Notes: a model not told the origin generated them from the sequence alone. A stretch of DNA of 64,000 nucleotides from Metellina segmentata (GCA_947359465.1 OX375880.1:19525135-19589134); one strand, 5' to 3'. Shown: positions 32,480 through 43,470, numbered from the stretch's first letter. Program-made: numbers and translations.

Positions 32480-33130
32480 TTAGAAGCATTGGTATTTTAA
32501 GAAGTTTTGTTAAAAAGCTAAGAGAAATTGTTAAGAAACTAATATTGTTAAAATGTAACGAAGCATTGTTAAGAAGTGTTATTTAGAAGAATTGTTAGGA
32601 AGTATCGTTAATAAGTATCGGTAAGAAGTATTGTTATGAAGAAATGTTAAGAAGTATCGTTAAGAAGTATCGTTAAGAAGTATTGTTACGAAGCATCGTT
32701 AAGAAGTATTGTTAAGAAGTTGAGCAGTATGAACTCAGTTCATAGCAGTTGTAAGGAAACATTGTCAAAAAACTAATATTGTTATGAAGTATTGTTAAGA
32801 AGCTGAGAAGAATTGTTAAGAAGTAAATAAGTATTGTTAAGAAATTGCGAAGAATTGATTAGAAACTAAGAAGTATTGTTAAGAAGCTGTGAAATATTGT
32901 TAAGAAGCTAAGAAGTATTGATATGAAGTCAATAATTATTGTTAAGAAGCCAAGAAGTATTGTTACGAAGTTGTTTGGAAGCTAAGAAGCATAGAAGTAT
33001 TGTTAAGAAGCTAGAAAGTATTGTTAAGAAACTAAGAAGTAAGGTTAAGAAGTATTTTTAAGAAGCTGAGAAGTATTATTAATAAATTTAGAAGTATAGC
33101 TTATAAGTTGAGGAAGTATTGTTAGAAGTG
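32480..33130. repeat. Degenerate attgttaagaag(ct/t)aagaagt repeat
   Basis: The core gttaagaag recurs more than twenty times, at 13-30-bp spacing. Confidence 0.85.
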
Positions 33131-33784
33131 GTCTGGAACTTGTTACCGAAAATCCTAACTTATTACCTGATTCGGTCCTAGAAAATCTTCTCCAATCGCT
33201 GAATTAAGACTCGGGTTGTTATCGTGACTCGAGTTTTACCTTGCTTCTACCTTCCTTCAGACATTTCCTCAACAACACGGAGAGCTCGAGGGCGTCTCTT
33301 TATCCGTCACCAGTAGCAGTTACTGAATTCTCCCATCAGAGTCTTAGGAAACTAAGGCCCACTTGATCATTCTCTTCCCGTGGAAGATCAGTCACAGATC
33401 TTTGTTGAAAACGCCGGCTCAAGTCGAGTCTAGCTGGTTTGGATGCCTGATTCCATACTCCATAATGACGACTGTGTACTCTGTGGGTGATTAGAATGGA
33501 CCTTCGATGCTCTAAGTGAATTTCAATTGTTTTTTCACATTGCTCTGTCATGTGTAGTTCTACAAAAAATATCATTTAATTAAAAAGAAACTCTCAAGAA
33601 TATCCGATATAGACTCAATAGTTTTCAAATCTGGAGATCGGGTAGGCCAGGGTAGACGTTTTACTTAACTTTCATTCTACTGAAGCCCTCAGGGACACAT
33701 AAGGTGCGTACAAGCTTTACGATCCCGTAAAAATAGAAAAAATAAACTTTTCAAAAATCTCAAAGATCAAAGGGAGTTACGGAA
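33131..33784. other. Single-copy sequence, no gene recognised
   Basis: A minus frame at 33336-33575 is open but unrecognised. Near 33625 tctggagatcgggtaggcca resembles the antisense of a Tc1 transposase C-terminus only weakly. Confidence 0.3.
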
Positions 33785-34068
33785 TAACAATCGTAGGGTA
33801 TCGACTTCGAAACTCGATTCAACCAAAGATCGTCGTGCACAGGAGGATTGGTACACGTCAAATCTGTCATGGCCTCCTCCCGTTGGCACAGTGTGGAAGT
33901 TTGGAGAGTGGAGTGCAAACACAGGCGTTGATCGCGGCATCTGACCTTGGTTCTAAATTGAGGGGGGGGGGGGTCGTCCTCGATTTTCCCTTCGGGATGG
34001 ATCCCACCACCACCAAAAAACCCGTCGTGGTGCTCCGTACGGCTAAATGAACATAGTACCTACCTAAC
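33785..34068 (+). mobile_element. SINE-B, diverged
   Basis: Spacer caaagatcgtcgtgcacagg and body (gtggaagtttggagagtgga) are clear. The mid-body has a G run at 33963. The 3' part is altered (caccaccaccaaaaaaccc), with a tacctaccta tail. Confidence 0.75.
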
Positions 34069-34069
34069 C

Positions 34070-34665
34070 CGGTGAGTTGTTTGGCAACTACTGATACTCC
34101 ATTAGAAAAATCTTCCAATCAACAGACGCTTTCTCCATTGAAGAAAGACGTCAGTAGCCCGTAGTGTTGCTCTAGTACGACGTTAACTAAAAATTACCAT
34201 TACCATTACCATTGAACAAAGAAGTGCAACCCGATTGTGTGTGTGTGTGTGTCTCGCAACAAAAATACAAGACTCCAACCTTCATTTCATCGACGGAGGT
34301 TAAGATCTCCAACCAAGTAAAAGGCATAGCTAAATATTGAAGCTTTCCTGCTTGAGCGCTCAGAAAAGTTCTATTCCCCTAGTCTCAGAAAAATCTTCCC
34401 TTCCGGATCGTCGCCAATAACCCTTTATGTTGCTCCAGTGGGGCGTTAATTCAGCTATCTGCCTAGCAAACCCTCCGAGTTGTCCAGCAACTGCTGACAC
34501 TCCAATAAAAACTCCACCCATTCAATGTGTTCCACTGGACAAAAAGAGTCATCCTGAGATTGCTTACCAGCAAAAACACGACTCCTACTTTCATTACATC
34601 GGGCGAGGTTAAGACCTCCCAATAAGTAAAAGGCACAGCTGAATATCGGAACTTTCTAGCGTGAC
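34070..34665 (+). repeat. Direct duplication of ~280 bp with SINE 3' ends inside
   Basis: gtgagttgtttggcaactac and gaggttaagatctccaacca with aaaaggcatagctaaatatt (34074-34345) return as cgagttgtccagcaactgct and gaggttaagacctccc with aaaaggcacagctgaatatc (34471-34650). A SINE-A 3' end (34145-34213) lies in the first copy and a SINE-B-like end (34398-34470) precedes the second. A gt run lies at 34238. Confidence 0.75.
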
Positions 34666-34985
34666 CACTTTGCCCTTAAAAGTCCCCAACAAGAAGTTAG
34701 CCGAGGAAATTTACTTTCTGGAAAATGGGCATTTGTGGTCCAAATGATCGTGGTGGCCCCTCCCCCAGGGAAAAGGAAGAGCTGCTTGTTGACAAGCGGA
34801 AAGATGAACCTGGATGATGAGTTATCTATGGATTTCTTCCCTAAATGGTCCCCGTGCTGCTCCCCTAATGGTCCTGTTAAGAGAATAAGTTATGATGTCA
34901 AATGGTCAGGGGAGATGCTGCTATCGGGCATTAACCGAGTTTGGTTTTCTGCTTTCTTGTGTGTCTTTCTTTGTTTCTTTCGGAT
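34666..34985. other. Single-copy GC-richer sequence with a 117-codon frame, unrecognised
   Basis: 34735-35088 is open on the plus strand but runs into the adjacent array, so its C-terminal part is repeat translation. Confidence 0.3.
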
Positions 34986-36655
34986 GCTGGTTCTATCAGT
35001 TTTGCGGTGGTGTAGGAATTGGGTTGGGAGGTCGATGGTTCCTTTGATTCGTTTTTCGAGTTTGGGATTTTTGCTACGTTTGCTTTGATTCGTATTTTGA
35101 TCGGTTGGATTGGGGTTTTAACTATTTGCTTCGATTAGTTTCTGATAGGGTTGATTTGATCTCTTTGCTGTGTTTGCTTTGATTGGTTTCCTGAGAGGTT
35201 AATTTGGTCTCTTTGCTAAGTTTGCTTTCATTAGTTTTCTGAGGGGTTAATTTGACCTCTTTACTAAGTTTGCTTTGATTCGTTTTCTGAGTTTGAGATT
35301 TTTGCTACATTTGCCTTGAATTGTTTTTTAAGATCGTGTTGGATTGGGATTTCTACTGATTGTTTTGATTCGTTTTCTGAGGGGTTAATTTGGTCTCGTT
35401 TCTGAGGTTCCGTTTATTCGTTTTCTGAGATCGGATTGGTTGGTTGTATGGCCCAAGAGCCATATTTGGCCATGCTGTGCCAGACACAAGACACACAATA
35501 TCAATGCACTTGGCAGGAATTGAACCTGCGCCGTCTACAACACGAAAGTTTCTGAGTTCGGAAGTTTTGCTGCGTTTGCTTTGATTCGTATTTTGAGGGT
35601 TTGGATTGGGCTTTTAACTGTTTGCTTTGATTAGTTTCTGAGGGGTTGATTTGATCCTTTCGCTAAGTTTGATTTGCTTCGTTTTCTGAGGGGTTAATAT
35701 GGTCTCTACTAAATTTGCTTTGATTCGTTTTCTGAGTTTGGTATTTTGGTTACGTTTGTTTCGATTCGTATTTTGAGTGTTTGGATTGGTATTTTGACTG
35801 TTTGCTTCGATCACACACACACACACAGTTTCTGAGGGGTTGATTTAATCTATTTCCTATGTTTGCTTTGAATCGTTTTCCGGAGAGGTGAATTTGGTCT
35901 CCTTGCTAAGGTTTCTTTGATTCGTTTTCTGAGGGGTTAATATGGTCTCTTTACTAAGTTTGCTTTGATTTTATTTTTGAGGTGTTGGATTGGGATTTTA
36001 ACTGTTTGCTTTGATTAGTTTCTAAGGAGTTTATTTGGTCTCTTCGCGCTAAGTTTGCTTGGATTCGTTTCTGAAGAATTAATTCGGTGTCTCTTCACAA
36101 AGTTTGCTTTGATTCGCTTTCTGAGTTTGGGATATTTTTCTACGGTTTCTTTGATTTGTTTTTTGAGGGGTTGGATTTGGATTTTAACTGTTTGCTTCGA
36201 TTAGTTTCTGAGGGGTTGATTTGATCTCTTTCCTATGTTTGCTTTGAAACGTTTTCGGATAGGTTAATTTGGTCTCCTTGCTAAGTTTGCTTTGATTCGT
36301 TTCTTGAGGGGTTAATATCGTCTCTTTACTAAGTTTGCTTCGATTCGTTTTTTGAGGGGTTGTATTAGAATTTTTACTGTTTGCTTTGATTAGTTTCTGG
36401 AGGGTGTATTTGATCTCTTTCCAATGTTTGCTTTGAATCTTTTTCGGAGAGGTAAATTTGGTCTCCTTGCTAAGTTTGCTTTGATTCGTTTTCTGAGGGC
36501 TTAATACGGTCTCTTTACTAAGTTTGCAATGATTCGCTTTTTGAGGGCTTAGTTTGGTCTCTTTGCTAAGTTTGCTTTGATTAGTTATCCCGAGGGCTTT
36601 ATTTGGTGTCTTTGCTAAGTTTGATTTGATTCGTTATTTTTGAGGGGTTTGTTCG
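34986..36655. repeat. 48-bp minisatellite, about 30 diverged copies
   Basis: Units combine tttgctttgattcgttttct, gaggggttaatttggtctct and ttgctaag. A second unit type has attgggattttaactgttt. A CA run (35813-35827) and a SINE-C copy interrupt it. Confidence 0.9.
35450..35556 (-). mobile_element. SINE-C inserted in the 48-bp array
   Basis: Minus orientation: tatggcccaagagccatatt, gacacaagacacacaatatc, then aggaattgaacctgcgccg (box B complement). Array units resume at tttctgagttcgg on the right, similar to ttttctgagatcgg on the left. Confidence 0.8.
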
Positions 36656-36719
36656 ATCTTTGGTAATTAGTAATGAATTATTTTTGCAACGGAGCAACAA
36701 CTGGATCCATTGTTATTGA

Positions 36720-36895
36720 AATAAAACCGACCAGATATACGAAGTACTCCGTCATTTAAAGAAAATTCATCAGATCTTAATCTCATTAAGAAATAAGTTT
36801 TAACGTGATGACAAGATATCTCACCATTAGCAAAATTGACCAGATCTTGATGTACGAGATATCTCGTCGAAATCACTTGGGTGTTTAATAGCTAA
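36720..36895. repeat. GACGAGATATCTCGTC dispersed repeat, copy 2
   Basis: Three sub-units. Only the last retains the palindrome almost intact (tacgagatatctcgtc, 36853-36868), followed by gaaatcacttgg as in copy 1. Confidence 0.8.
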
Positions 36896-37320
36896 TCTTG
36901 CACTGGGACAAGATAATTATGGTAACATGACAGAGATGTGTACATATTTAGGGTCTGTGGTAGCAATCTTGCATTTTTGGGAAGAAAAAAGCATACTATG
37001 CCCAAAATGCTCCTTATTTTTTACCATGTTTAGCACATTTAAAAAAACGCGCAAACGTAAACAAAATAGATTTCAGTCATTAAATTACATCACATACTTC
37101 TTAAAATTTCGCCTTTTTACTAAGAAATAACCTTTTTTCGTGATATTATTAAATTATCCGGATATTCGATTATCCGGATAAGGCCTGATCCCAATTGAAC
37201 CGGATAATAGGAATTCTGTAGTTGCTCGTAAGGTAACTTAAATTGTTCCTAGACTGTAAAACCGCTTTTTCATTTATGGTTGCGTATCTGTACAGTAAAC
37301 AACTACCAGGGGAAAGTACA
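36896..37320. other. Single-copy sequence with paired ttatccggat motifs
   Basis: attatccggata at 37154 and ttatccggataa at 37170, then accggataat at 37199, may be the end of an unidentified MITE. No partner end was found. Confidence 0.35.
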
Positions 37321-37806
37321 ATTAAATATAAAACGTTAATATTGTGTGTGAATACCAATAAAAGACCGAATGTAGAATAACATTTTACCACTGATTCTAA
37401 AAGTACGTTAAATAGTTGACTATGTGGCAGAGGGTGGTTATTTAATTAACGCTGCATTGGAGCAAGACAAAGGGATATTGGCGACGGTCCGGGATCAATC
37501 CCGAAGGAAATGCCCGAGGATCAATGTTTTCTTTGAATCTTTTTCGGAGAGGTAAATTTGGTCTCCTTGCTAAGTTTGCTTTGATTCATTTTCTGAGGGT
37601 ATAATACGGTCTCTTTAATAAGTTTGCATTGATTCGCTTTCTGAGGGCTTAGTTTGGTCTCTTTGCTAAGTTTGCATTGATTGGTTATCCCGAGGGCTTT
37701 ATTTGGTGTCTTTACAAATAAAAGACCGAATGTAGAATAACATTTTACCACTGATTCTAAAAGTACGTTAAATAGTTGACTATTTATGTGGCAGAGGGTG
37801 GTTATT
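37321..37806 (+). repeat. Duplication with a transposed piece of the 48-bp array
   Basis: taaaagaccgaatgtagaat through cagagggtggttatt (37359-37442) recurs at 37726-37806. Between them 37521-37717 is a near copy of 36422-36618 from the upstream array (ctttttcggagaggtaaatt; tatcccgagggctttatttg). The right junction is at tttacaaataaaagacc. Confidence 0.85.
37437..37520 (-). mobile_element. SINE-B 3' fragment, first copy of the duplication
   Basis: ttaattaacgctgcattgga to ggaaatgcccgagga. It is cut by the transposed array piece. Confidence 0.8.
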
Positions 37807-37978
37807 CAATTAACGCTGCATTCGAGCAAGACAAAGGGCTATTGGCGACGGTCCGGGATCAATCCAGAAGGGAATGCCCGAGGACAACGCCATGTAGTTT
37901 TGAATCACGTTCAGATGACGAGGCCACACCTGAGGTGGCAACGCACTCTCCAGACTTCAACTCAAAGACAACGTGAGA
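37800..37978 (-). mobile_element. SINE-B body, second copy of the duplication
   Basis: Same start as the preceding fragment but extends on to ccagacttcaactcaaagac, so this is the longer duplicate. Confidence 0.8.
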
Positions 37979-37989
37979 CTATTTCTGTG

Positions 37990-38213
37990 AAGTAACATTG
38001 GCAAAAATGTTCTCACGTCGGCGTGGCATGGGAGATGGATGGTGGGGTGTCAGTTGAGGTGCGACCTCGTCATCTGACCGTAGTTCAAAATTACCTTGTC
38101 ATTAAATTACGTTATGTGTTGTCCTCGATTCTTTCCCTTTGGATATGATCCCGGACCATCGTCAATAGCCCATTGCGTTCCTTCAGTGAGATGTTAATTG
38201 AAAATACATAAGT
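37990..38213 (+). mobile_element. SINE-B body, plus strand
   Basis: ctcacgtcggcgtggcatgg to gagatgttaattgaaaatac, with a short internal duplication of attac(c/g)tt at about 38090. Confidence 0.75.
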
Positions 38214-38279
38214 AAAAAGGACACACAATTCAACTCTGCTTCTTTATTTAAAACTACCCGTATATGTTTCCCGAACCTC

Positions 38280-38370
38280 ATTAGAAGACACCTGTCGCAG
38301 TAACCGAGTGCTTAGTACTCTATCCCTTGGAAAAACAGGTTCTGAATTCGAATCCCGGGATAAATATTCG
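38280..38370 (+). other. tRNA-like head, unassigned
   Basis: gcagtaaccgagtgcttagt resembles an A-box region and aggttctgaattcgaatccc a box B, about 30 bp apart. No acceptor-stem pairing is seen, so this is more likely a SINE head than a tRNA gene. Confidence 0.4.
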
Positions 38371-38391
38371 TAGTGGTTTGGATTGTGATAG

Positions 38392-38566
38392 TAATTTTTA
38401 ATTAACATCGTACTAGAGGAGCACAACGGACTATTGACGGCGGTCCGGGATCAATCCCCTAAAGGAAAGATCCGAGGAAAACACCACGTAATTTTGAACA
38501 GTCAGATGACGAAAACGCACACCTGAGCTGGCATTCCACTCTCCAAACTTCCACACCAACCTGTAG
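38392..38566 (-). mobile_element. SINE-A body, minus strand
   Basis: taatttttaattaacatcgt to caaacttccacaccaacc, with gaccgtgg reduced (gaacagtcagatg). Confidence 0.85.
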
Positions 38567-38569
38567 TTC

Positions 38570-39290
38570 TTCGAAATACACCTCAAGTACGAAAATGTAA
38601 CTACAATGACCCCCCCCCCGAAAAAAATCAGTGTTACCCTTCCATTTCCTATCATTTTAATTTTTGAAGTGTCTTTGTATGGAATCCACTTCAAAACAAT
38701 ATGTAATTAAACAATGATTTTATCACATATAAAACGTTCGATCACTTCTTTTAAGTAATCCAAATTATTTTCTGTATTATTTTTTGCATACACCTATAAC
38801 GCACACACACACATAATCTTTTATATTTTCTTTGACGATTTTTTTAATACATTTATAACTCTAACGCTTGAAAAGTGAATTCTCAATATTTTTCTGTGGT
38901 TGAGATTTTTTTTGGTACTTCAGGGGTAATGTAATACAATCGCACTGTTTCGTTTTCATTGTTGCATGTTCTGTACTTTTGGTCGTATTTCGCGGTTTAG
39001 GTAACTGAGCTACTTGTGTTTGGCAGTATGAATAAATGAACATACGAAATTTAAAAAAAAATTTGGTAACGCTCGTATCAAGCTCTAGAAAATGTTCTGT
39101 CTTTATATGTTTCAGATGTAAATACGTTTCAACGCAATTAAAGACTAGCGAAATTTATAGGATGTATCTTCATTTCGGCCAAGTTTCGTTGCGTAAAAGA
39201 GTAGATACATTCTAGTGAAAGAAGAATAAGAAGCTTGGATGAAGCAAAATAATCATCGAATTTGATCTTTCTTTCTCAGGGGAAAGCAGT
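38570..39290. other. Single-copy AT-rich sequence, no gene
   Basis: A C run at 38611 and CA repeat at 38803. Otherwise nothing. Confidence 0.35.
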
Positions 39291-39875
39291 ATCTTCGTTG
39301 GAAGAGTAACGGATTAGCAACCTGAAGGTTGCGAGTTCAAATCCAACCAAAGACCGTCGCATGCAAACAGGGATGGTGCATGCTAAATCTGTCGTGGAAA
39401 TGACCTGACGTTGGCGTGGTGTGGGAGCTTGGAGAGTGGGGCTTCAGCTCAGGTGTGGTCATTGTTCAAAATAGCGTGGTGGTATCCTCGGATCATTCCC
39501 TTAAGGCGGTTACACACACGGCGGACTTTTCCGCGACGGAGAATTGACCATCGCTGCCGTTCCAACATTAGCGCACTGAAATAAATTAGAGCTTATACAC
39601 TAAACGGAAAAATAAACGCTCGGTCAATTTACCGTTGGATGTAGCTTTGCAGCCACCGACTGCCACAGGAATCGAAGGTAGTTTTACCGTCGCCGTCCAA
39701 CTAGTGGCGTACGTGATCAAATGTACATTTACACACACGGCTGTTTTTCTACCGTTTAGAGTTGGTTTGCTTAGTATGAGATACTACGTGTGTTTTAGCA
39801 TAAATTGGTTTTTCTATTACGAACAAGAATGACCTAAATATCAATAATGAAATTTTTTAATTGCATTAATCCCAG

Positions 39876-40028
39876 AAAAACCTGTTTTGTGGGATAATAC
39901 TCTCGACATATCTAAGGACAGAAACGCTTGGTATGAGGTTTGCCTGAGAATTCGTCGCGACTTTGATATTCTGGAAGAAAAAGACAGAAATTATTTTGGC
40001 AAGTCCATACTTTCTCACATATACGTAC
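39876..40028 (+). pseudogene. MADF-domain fragment (Harbinger accessory protein)
   Basis: The reading PVLWDNTLDISKDRNAWYEV continues to DILEEKDRNYFGKSI. P-x-L-W-D at the start, a W about 15 residues on, and N-x-F-G-K are signature positions of MADF (Myb/SANT-like) DNA-binding domains. attaatcccag before 39876 looks like a 3' splice site, so this may be a second exon. The frame is cut by the mariner insertion at 40029. Such proteins are thought to bind Harbinger ends and help nuclear import of the transposase. Confidence 0.8.
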
Positions 40029-40030
40029 TA

Positions 40031-40737
40031 TAGGGTGTCCCAAAATTCACGCAAGAAGTAATTTTGATAGAAAACACAGGTTTATAATTAAAAATTGTAC
40101 ATTTTTTATTGATTCATAAAGTATACAATATAGGGTTATGTATGGAATAGCATATTGAGTAAATGGCCTCCAAGGCTTTCGCGTACTCTTTTGTTGAAAT
40201 TTTCCATGACCGTTTTGCATAAATGTGGCTGAATTTCGTTGATACAGAGCTCAATTTCCTCTTTCAAGACGTGGGTGGTCGTGAGCTTGTTGGCATAAGC
40301 CTCAGACTTCAAAAAACCCAAAAGAAAAAAGTCCAACGGCGTTAAATCGCATGATCTGGGCGGCCAAACATCACCAAAACGGGAAATTACACGACCAGGA
40401 AATTGACTCATGCAGTAATTGAATTGTTTCTCGGGCTGTATGGCATATGGCACCGTCTTGTTGAAACCACATGTCGTCCACATCTATATCTTGCAATTTA
40501 GACACAAGATATTGGATTATCGTGTCGCATATTTCGTACAAAATTGCGAACTTTAGCTGTCAAACCCCCTTCATTATTTTTAAAATATTGCTCAACAATG
40601 AAAACATGTTCGTGTAGCGCTCCAGTTTTAATAACCCTGAACTGTTAGCTGTCACGCTGCATTTTTATTTCATTGCCTTCCCATTACCGCACGAATGGTG
40701 CACAATTCAAATCTTGCGTGAATTTTGGGAAACCCTA
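40031..40737 (-). mobile_element. Tc1/mariner-superfamily relic (707 bp)
   Basis: Terminal inverted repeats of about 25 bp (TAGGGTGTCCCAAAATTCAC on the left; one mismatch on the right, GGTTTCCC) are flanked by TA at 40029-40030 and 40738-40739. Full-length relatives are roughly twice as long, so the N-terminal DNA-binding half is deleted. Confidence 0.9.
40136..40495 (-). pseudogene. mariner-like transposase, catalytic C-terminal half, frameshifted
   Basis: On the minus strand the first part reads DMWFQQDGAICHTARETIQL, with the second catalytic aspartate in QQDGA. After HES a frameshift leads to PGRVISRFGDV, then WPPRSCDLTPLDFFLLGFLK, where the third acidic residue is the D of TPLD, as in D-D-D mariner relatives. 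The C-terminus GGHLLNMLFHT followed by a stop is typical of a family common in insects and arachnids. One codon is also lost before WPP (relatives have NWPP). The first aspartate and HTH region are absent. Confidence 0.85.
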
Positions 40738-40740
40738 TAG

Positions 40741-40912
40741 AAGGTGTAGGGGTCGAAAAACATTTAGTGTCATCCTGCTTCAGCACTTCAAACAATGTGT
40801 GGAAAGTTCCAACCTCCGCTCTTTCATTAATTAGATGAACCCAAATAAGTCGATTTTTTCTTTTCATTCGACGACGGAATATCATTAAAGCTATAATTTG
40901 CTCTCTGTTCAT
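40741..40912 (-). pseudogene. PIF/Harbinger transposase N-terminus
   Basis: Starts at ATG 40912 and reads RLIWVHLINERAEVGTFHTL, then FEVLKQDDTKCF, before running into the mariner insertion. The WVH..N..R...G.FHTLF..L..DD.KFF pattern is the conserved N-terminal region of animal Harbinger transposases (HARBI1-like), from recall. The DDE catalytic domain is lost. Confidence 0.75.
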
Positions 40913-41121
40913 TCAAAATTCACTAAGCAATAAATAATTTAAGTAACACGATTAAACTAAAGTAAATTGGTTTGATGATGAAACTACACTGACAGCAGTC
41001 AGCTGACTCGTACGACGGTGAATGAGATTTTATCGCCCTGAGTGTAAACTCAAGAATTCTGTGAGCGGCGGTGGTGAAAAAATACGCCGTGTATGTCCGT
41101 CGTTAGATTTTGATCCCAGAC

Positions 41122-41756
41122 GCATATTACCAACCTTTACCTGGAATAGAAGACATGGGGAAATTTTAAGCCCACGGATTCGTTGTTATCTCTCTCTGAG
41201 ACCTATGACGTCACTTACCCACAGTGCACTCCGCATGTGTGAAAAGTATCGCAATTTACTTGCAACGTTTGCGAAACAAAAAGTTGAAACTGCTTCGACC
41301 GAAAATAGAATACTCATAAAAAAAGAAAGCGATAGCTTTTAGATGATTACCAAGCGACAGTTCAACGGCTTGTGCCATGTACTCGTAATTTGATCGTAAA
41401 TGTTTTGTGTTGAGTTTTAATTCCAGTATAGATTCTACACGCATGATTAAAAAAATAATCCATTTTGGAACTTTAAAGGACACTTGGGACCTTGAACAGA
41501 ATAGAAGGCGGAAGCAGGGGAGTTTTTCGTTATTACTGGCGATCTGTTGTATAGATTCGTTATCTATGTTGCAGAGGTTTTGCAACCGGCTTTCAGTTCA
41601 AGTAGAAACTACCGAGTAATGACAGAGACCACGTGAAGCATCGCCATTAATGATGATGTCGCGAAGTGATGTCATAGTCGACAGTTTGAAACCAACGAAT
41701 CAGCGGGCTTAAAATTTCCCTATGTCTTCTATTCCAGGTAATGGTTGCTAATATGC
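41122..41756. mobile_element. Mutator-like (MULE) MITE, ~95-bp terminal inverted repeats, 9-bp TSD
   Basis: Left end gcatattaccaacctttacc and right end complement gcatattagcaaccattacc match for about 60 bp, then less strictly to about 95 bp. Flanks atcccagac (41113-41121) and atcccggac (41757-41765) form a 9-bp duplication in a SINE-B. Long terminal repeats with a 9-bp target point to Mutator-like elements. A 109-codon minus frame (41256-41585) is unrecognised. Confidence 0.7.
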
Positions 41757-41834
41757 ATCCCGGACCGTCGACAATAGCCCCGAGTCTTGTTCCAGTGCGA
41801 CGTCAATTAAAATACCTACCTGCCTATCCTCCAT

Positions 41835-42260
41835 TTCATACTCACGCGTTTAAAGGACGACGAACAGGTTTATCAAACCAGACACAAAACAAGAACCATC
41901 CCCTTCAATTAAAAAAACATCCGGTGACTAACTGTGACATGACGGGGTGATGCCACCGCGGAGAACAAAAAAGAAAGGGAGAAAAACTCGTTTCTCTGTT
42001 TTCCACTCCACCGCCGAAGAGGGCTCCGCGCCCAATGGGGAGATGCCGTGACTGGATGACATAACGAAGCTTTCCGCAAACCAATCAGAGGACACGAGGT
42101 CCGAATGTCCCTCCTCCCGTGACGGTGGGAAAAACGAGGGGTGGTCATCACCTCTTTTGGATTCGAATAGCCGAGGATCTTTTGCAGATTGTGTTATACA
42201 CCCTTTGGGGGATGAGCTCTTGCTCTAGGGCTTCGGATTTGCATGATTTGGGACAGTGTT
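41835..42260. other. Single-copy GC-richer sequence
   Basis: Contains a CCAAT-like gcaaaccaatcagaggacac at 42077. No gene is recognised. Possible promoter or regulatory DNA. Confidence 0.35.
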
Positions 42261-42261
42261 G

Positions 42262-42475
42262 CATTTAGTTTAAAAGTGTTGTGTTTCGTTGTTTAAAAGG
42301 GTTAAGTTGAGTTGGTTTAAAGTCGTTGTTTGAAAGGGCTAAGTTGAGTTGTTTAAAGTCGTTGTTTAAAAGGGTTAAGTCGAGTTGTTTAAAGTCGTTG
42401 TTTAAAAGGGTTAAGTTGAGTTGTTTAAAGTCGTTGTTTAAAAGGGTTAAGTTGAGTTGTTTAAAGGAGACAAGG
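42262..42475. repeat. 36-bp tandem repeat, about 5 copies
   Basis: The unit contains cgttgtttaaaagggttaag and ttgagttgtttaaagt. Because 36 is divisible by 3, frames stay open on both strands (42265-42606 minus; 42326-42550 plus), giving 12-residue peptide repeats that are probably not expressed. Confidence 0.9.
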
Positions 42476-42479
42476 TTTC

Positions 42480-43470
42480 CGGACACGTTCGAGACTACGT
42501 TTTTAATGTGGTATAGAAACATTTTAATGATATTTTTATGTTTAGTGTGATTAAACAATAGCATTATGCTATAAATATTTAATATATTATTAAAAATTTT
42601 GTACAAATGATGATTATGTATGAAATTTTAAGGAAATGTGTCAAAAACTTCGAATGTGCTACATCAAAATCTATTCAACCCATTTGAAAAAGGTTGCTAC
42701 CAAAATAAACTACATGCATTTTTCTAGGGAATGAAGCAGAATCAAAAATATATTTAAATGAATAAAAATTTTACAAGCGATCGAAAAATGAATGCAAGTT
42801 TTTTGATAGTTTTACAGTCCTATTTTTTAAATAGATGTCCATAATTTAAAAACTTTTTAATTCAGCATAATTATTCTATTTCATTCCCTAGACAACATTA
42901 TAAAGAACAAGTTCTCAAAGTTTTACGCGAATCCATCGATAACTTTTTGGGTTATTACATTTGAAGTAAGGAAATAGTACATAAAAATTAATTTAGAAAA
43001 TAATTAATTATCTTCCTTTTACTGTTTCTGGAAACAATTTTACTCTCCTCTTCTCTTTAAAAATGTTCACGCTATTTCCAAAATAAAAACCACTGAACAT
43101 TTAAGAAACCTTTCTAAAATATTTGCAAATTATTGAATTTAAATTTTAATTTCAAATTTTAATTTTGACAGGTTTTTGGTCTTTAACCGGTGTTTTCCAT
43201 CCTTGATTAAAATCTTAATATCTCTGTAAATAATTAATTGAAAGAAAAAATCAAATATATTTAGTAAAGTCCTCTACTCTATCAAATAAAATCTAAAACT
43301 ACTTCGAAACTTTTGGCCAAAAAAAAAACATTTTCAACGTGTTCGGATATCATAAAGGAGCCTTACGCGATGTTTACTCATTGTAGTGTTTTTTACATAA
43401 ACGACATAATTGCGCTTACGAAAAAGGCAGATCTAGCATTCTCGTTTGCACAATAAAGAGAGGTTGTGGT
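42480..43470. other. Single-copy AT-rich sequence, no gene
   Basis: No element ends, arrays or recognisable frames. Confidence 0.4.

Larger units (their letters stand above)
39504..41102. mobile_element. PIF/Harbinger-type element, internally broken
   Basis: Bounded by TTA at 39501-39503 and 41103-41105, the 3-bp target typical of PIF/Harbinger. Ends are imperfect inverted repeats: aggcggttacacacacggcg on the left, cgccgtgtatgtccgtcg on the right. A second acacacggc motif lies at 39733. It contains a MADF exon on the plus strand and the start of a transposase on the minus strand, the usual two proteins of the superfamily. A mariner relative interrupts it. Confidence 0.75.
39292..41830 (+). 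mobile_element. SINE-B split into three pieces by two transposons
   Basis: Piece 1 (39292-39503) has the head ggaagagtaacggattagca and body to gatcattccctta. Piece 2 (41103-41121) is ttagattttgatcccagac. Piece 3 (41757-41830) is atcccggaccgtcgacaata to a ctacctgcc tail. Read in order, with the TTA and 9-bp duplications counted once, they give a normal SINE-B. Confidence 0.85.

Noticed and set aside
33600..33660. Tc1 transposase remnant (antisense tctggagatcgggtaggcca)
   Set aside because: The similarity is confined to about 25 bp with no coding around it.
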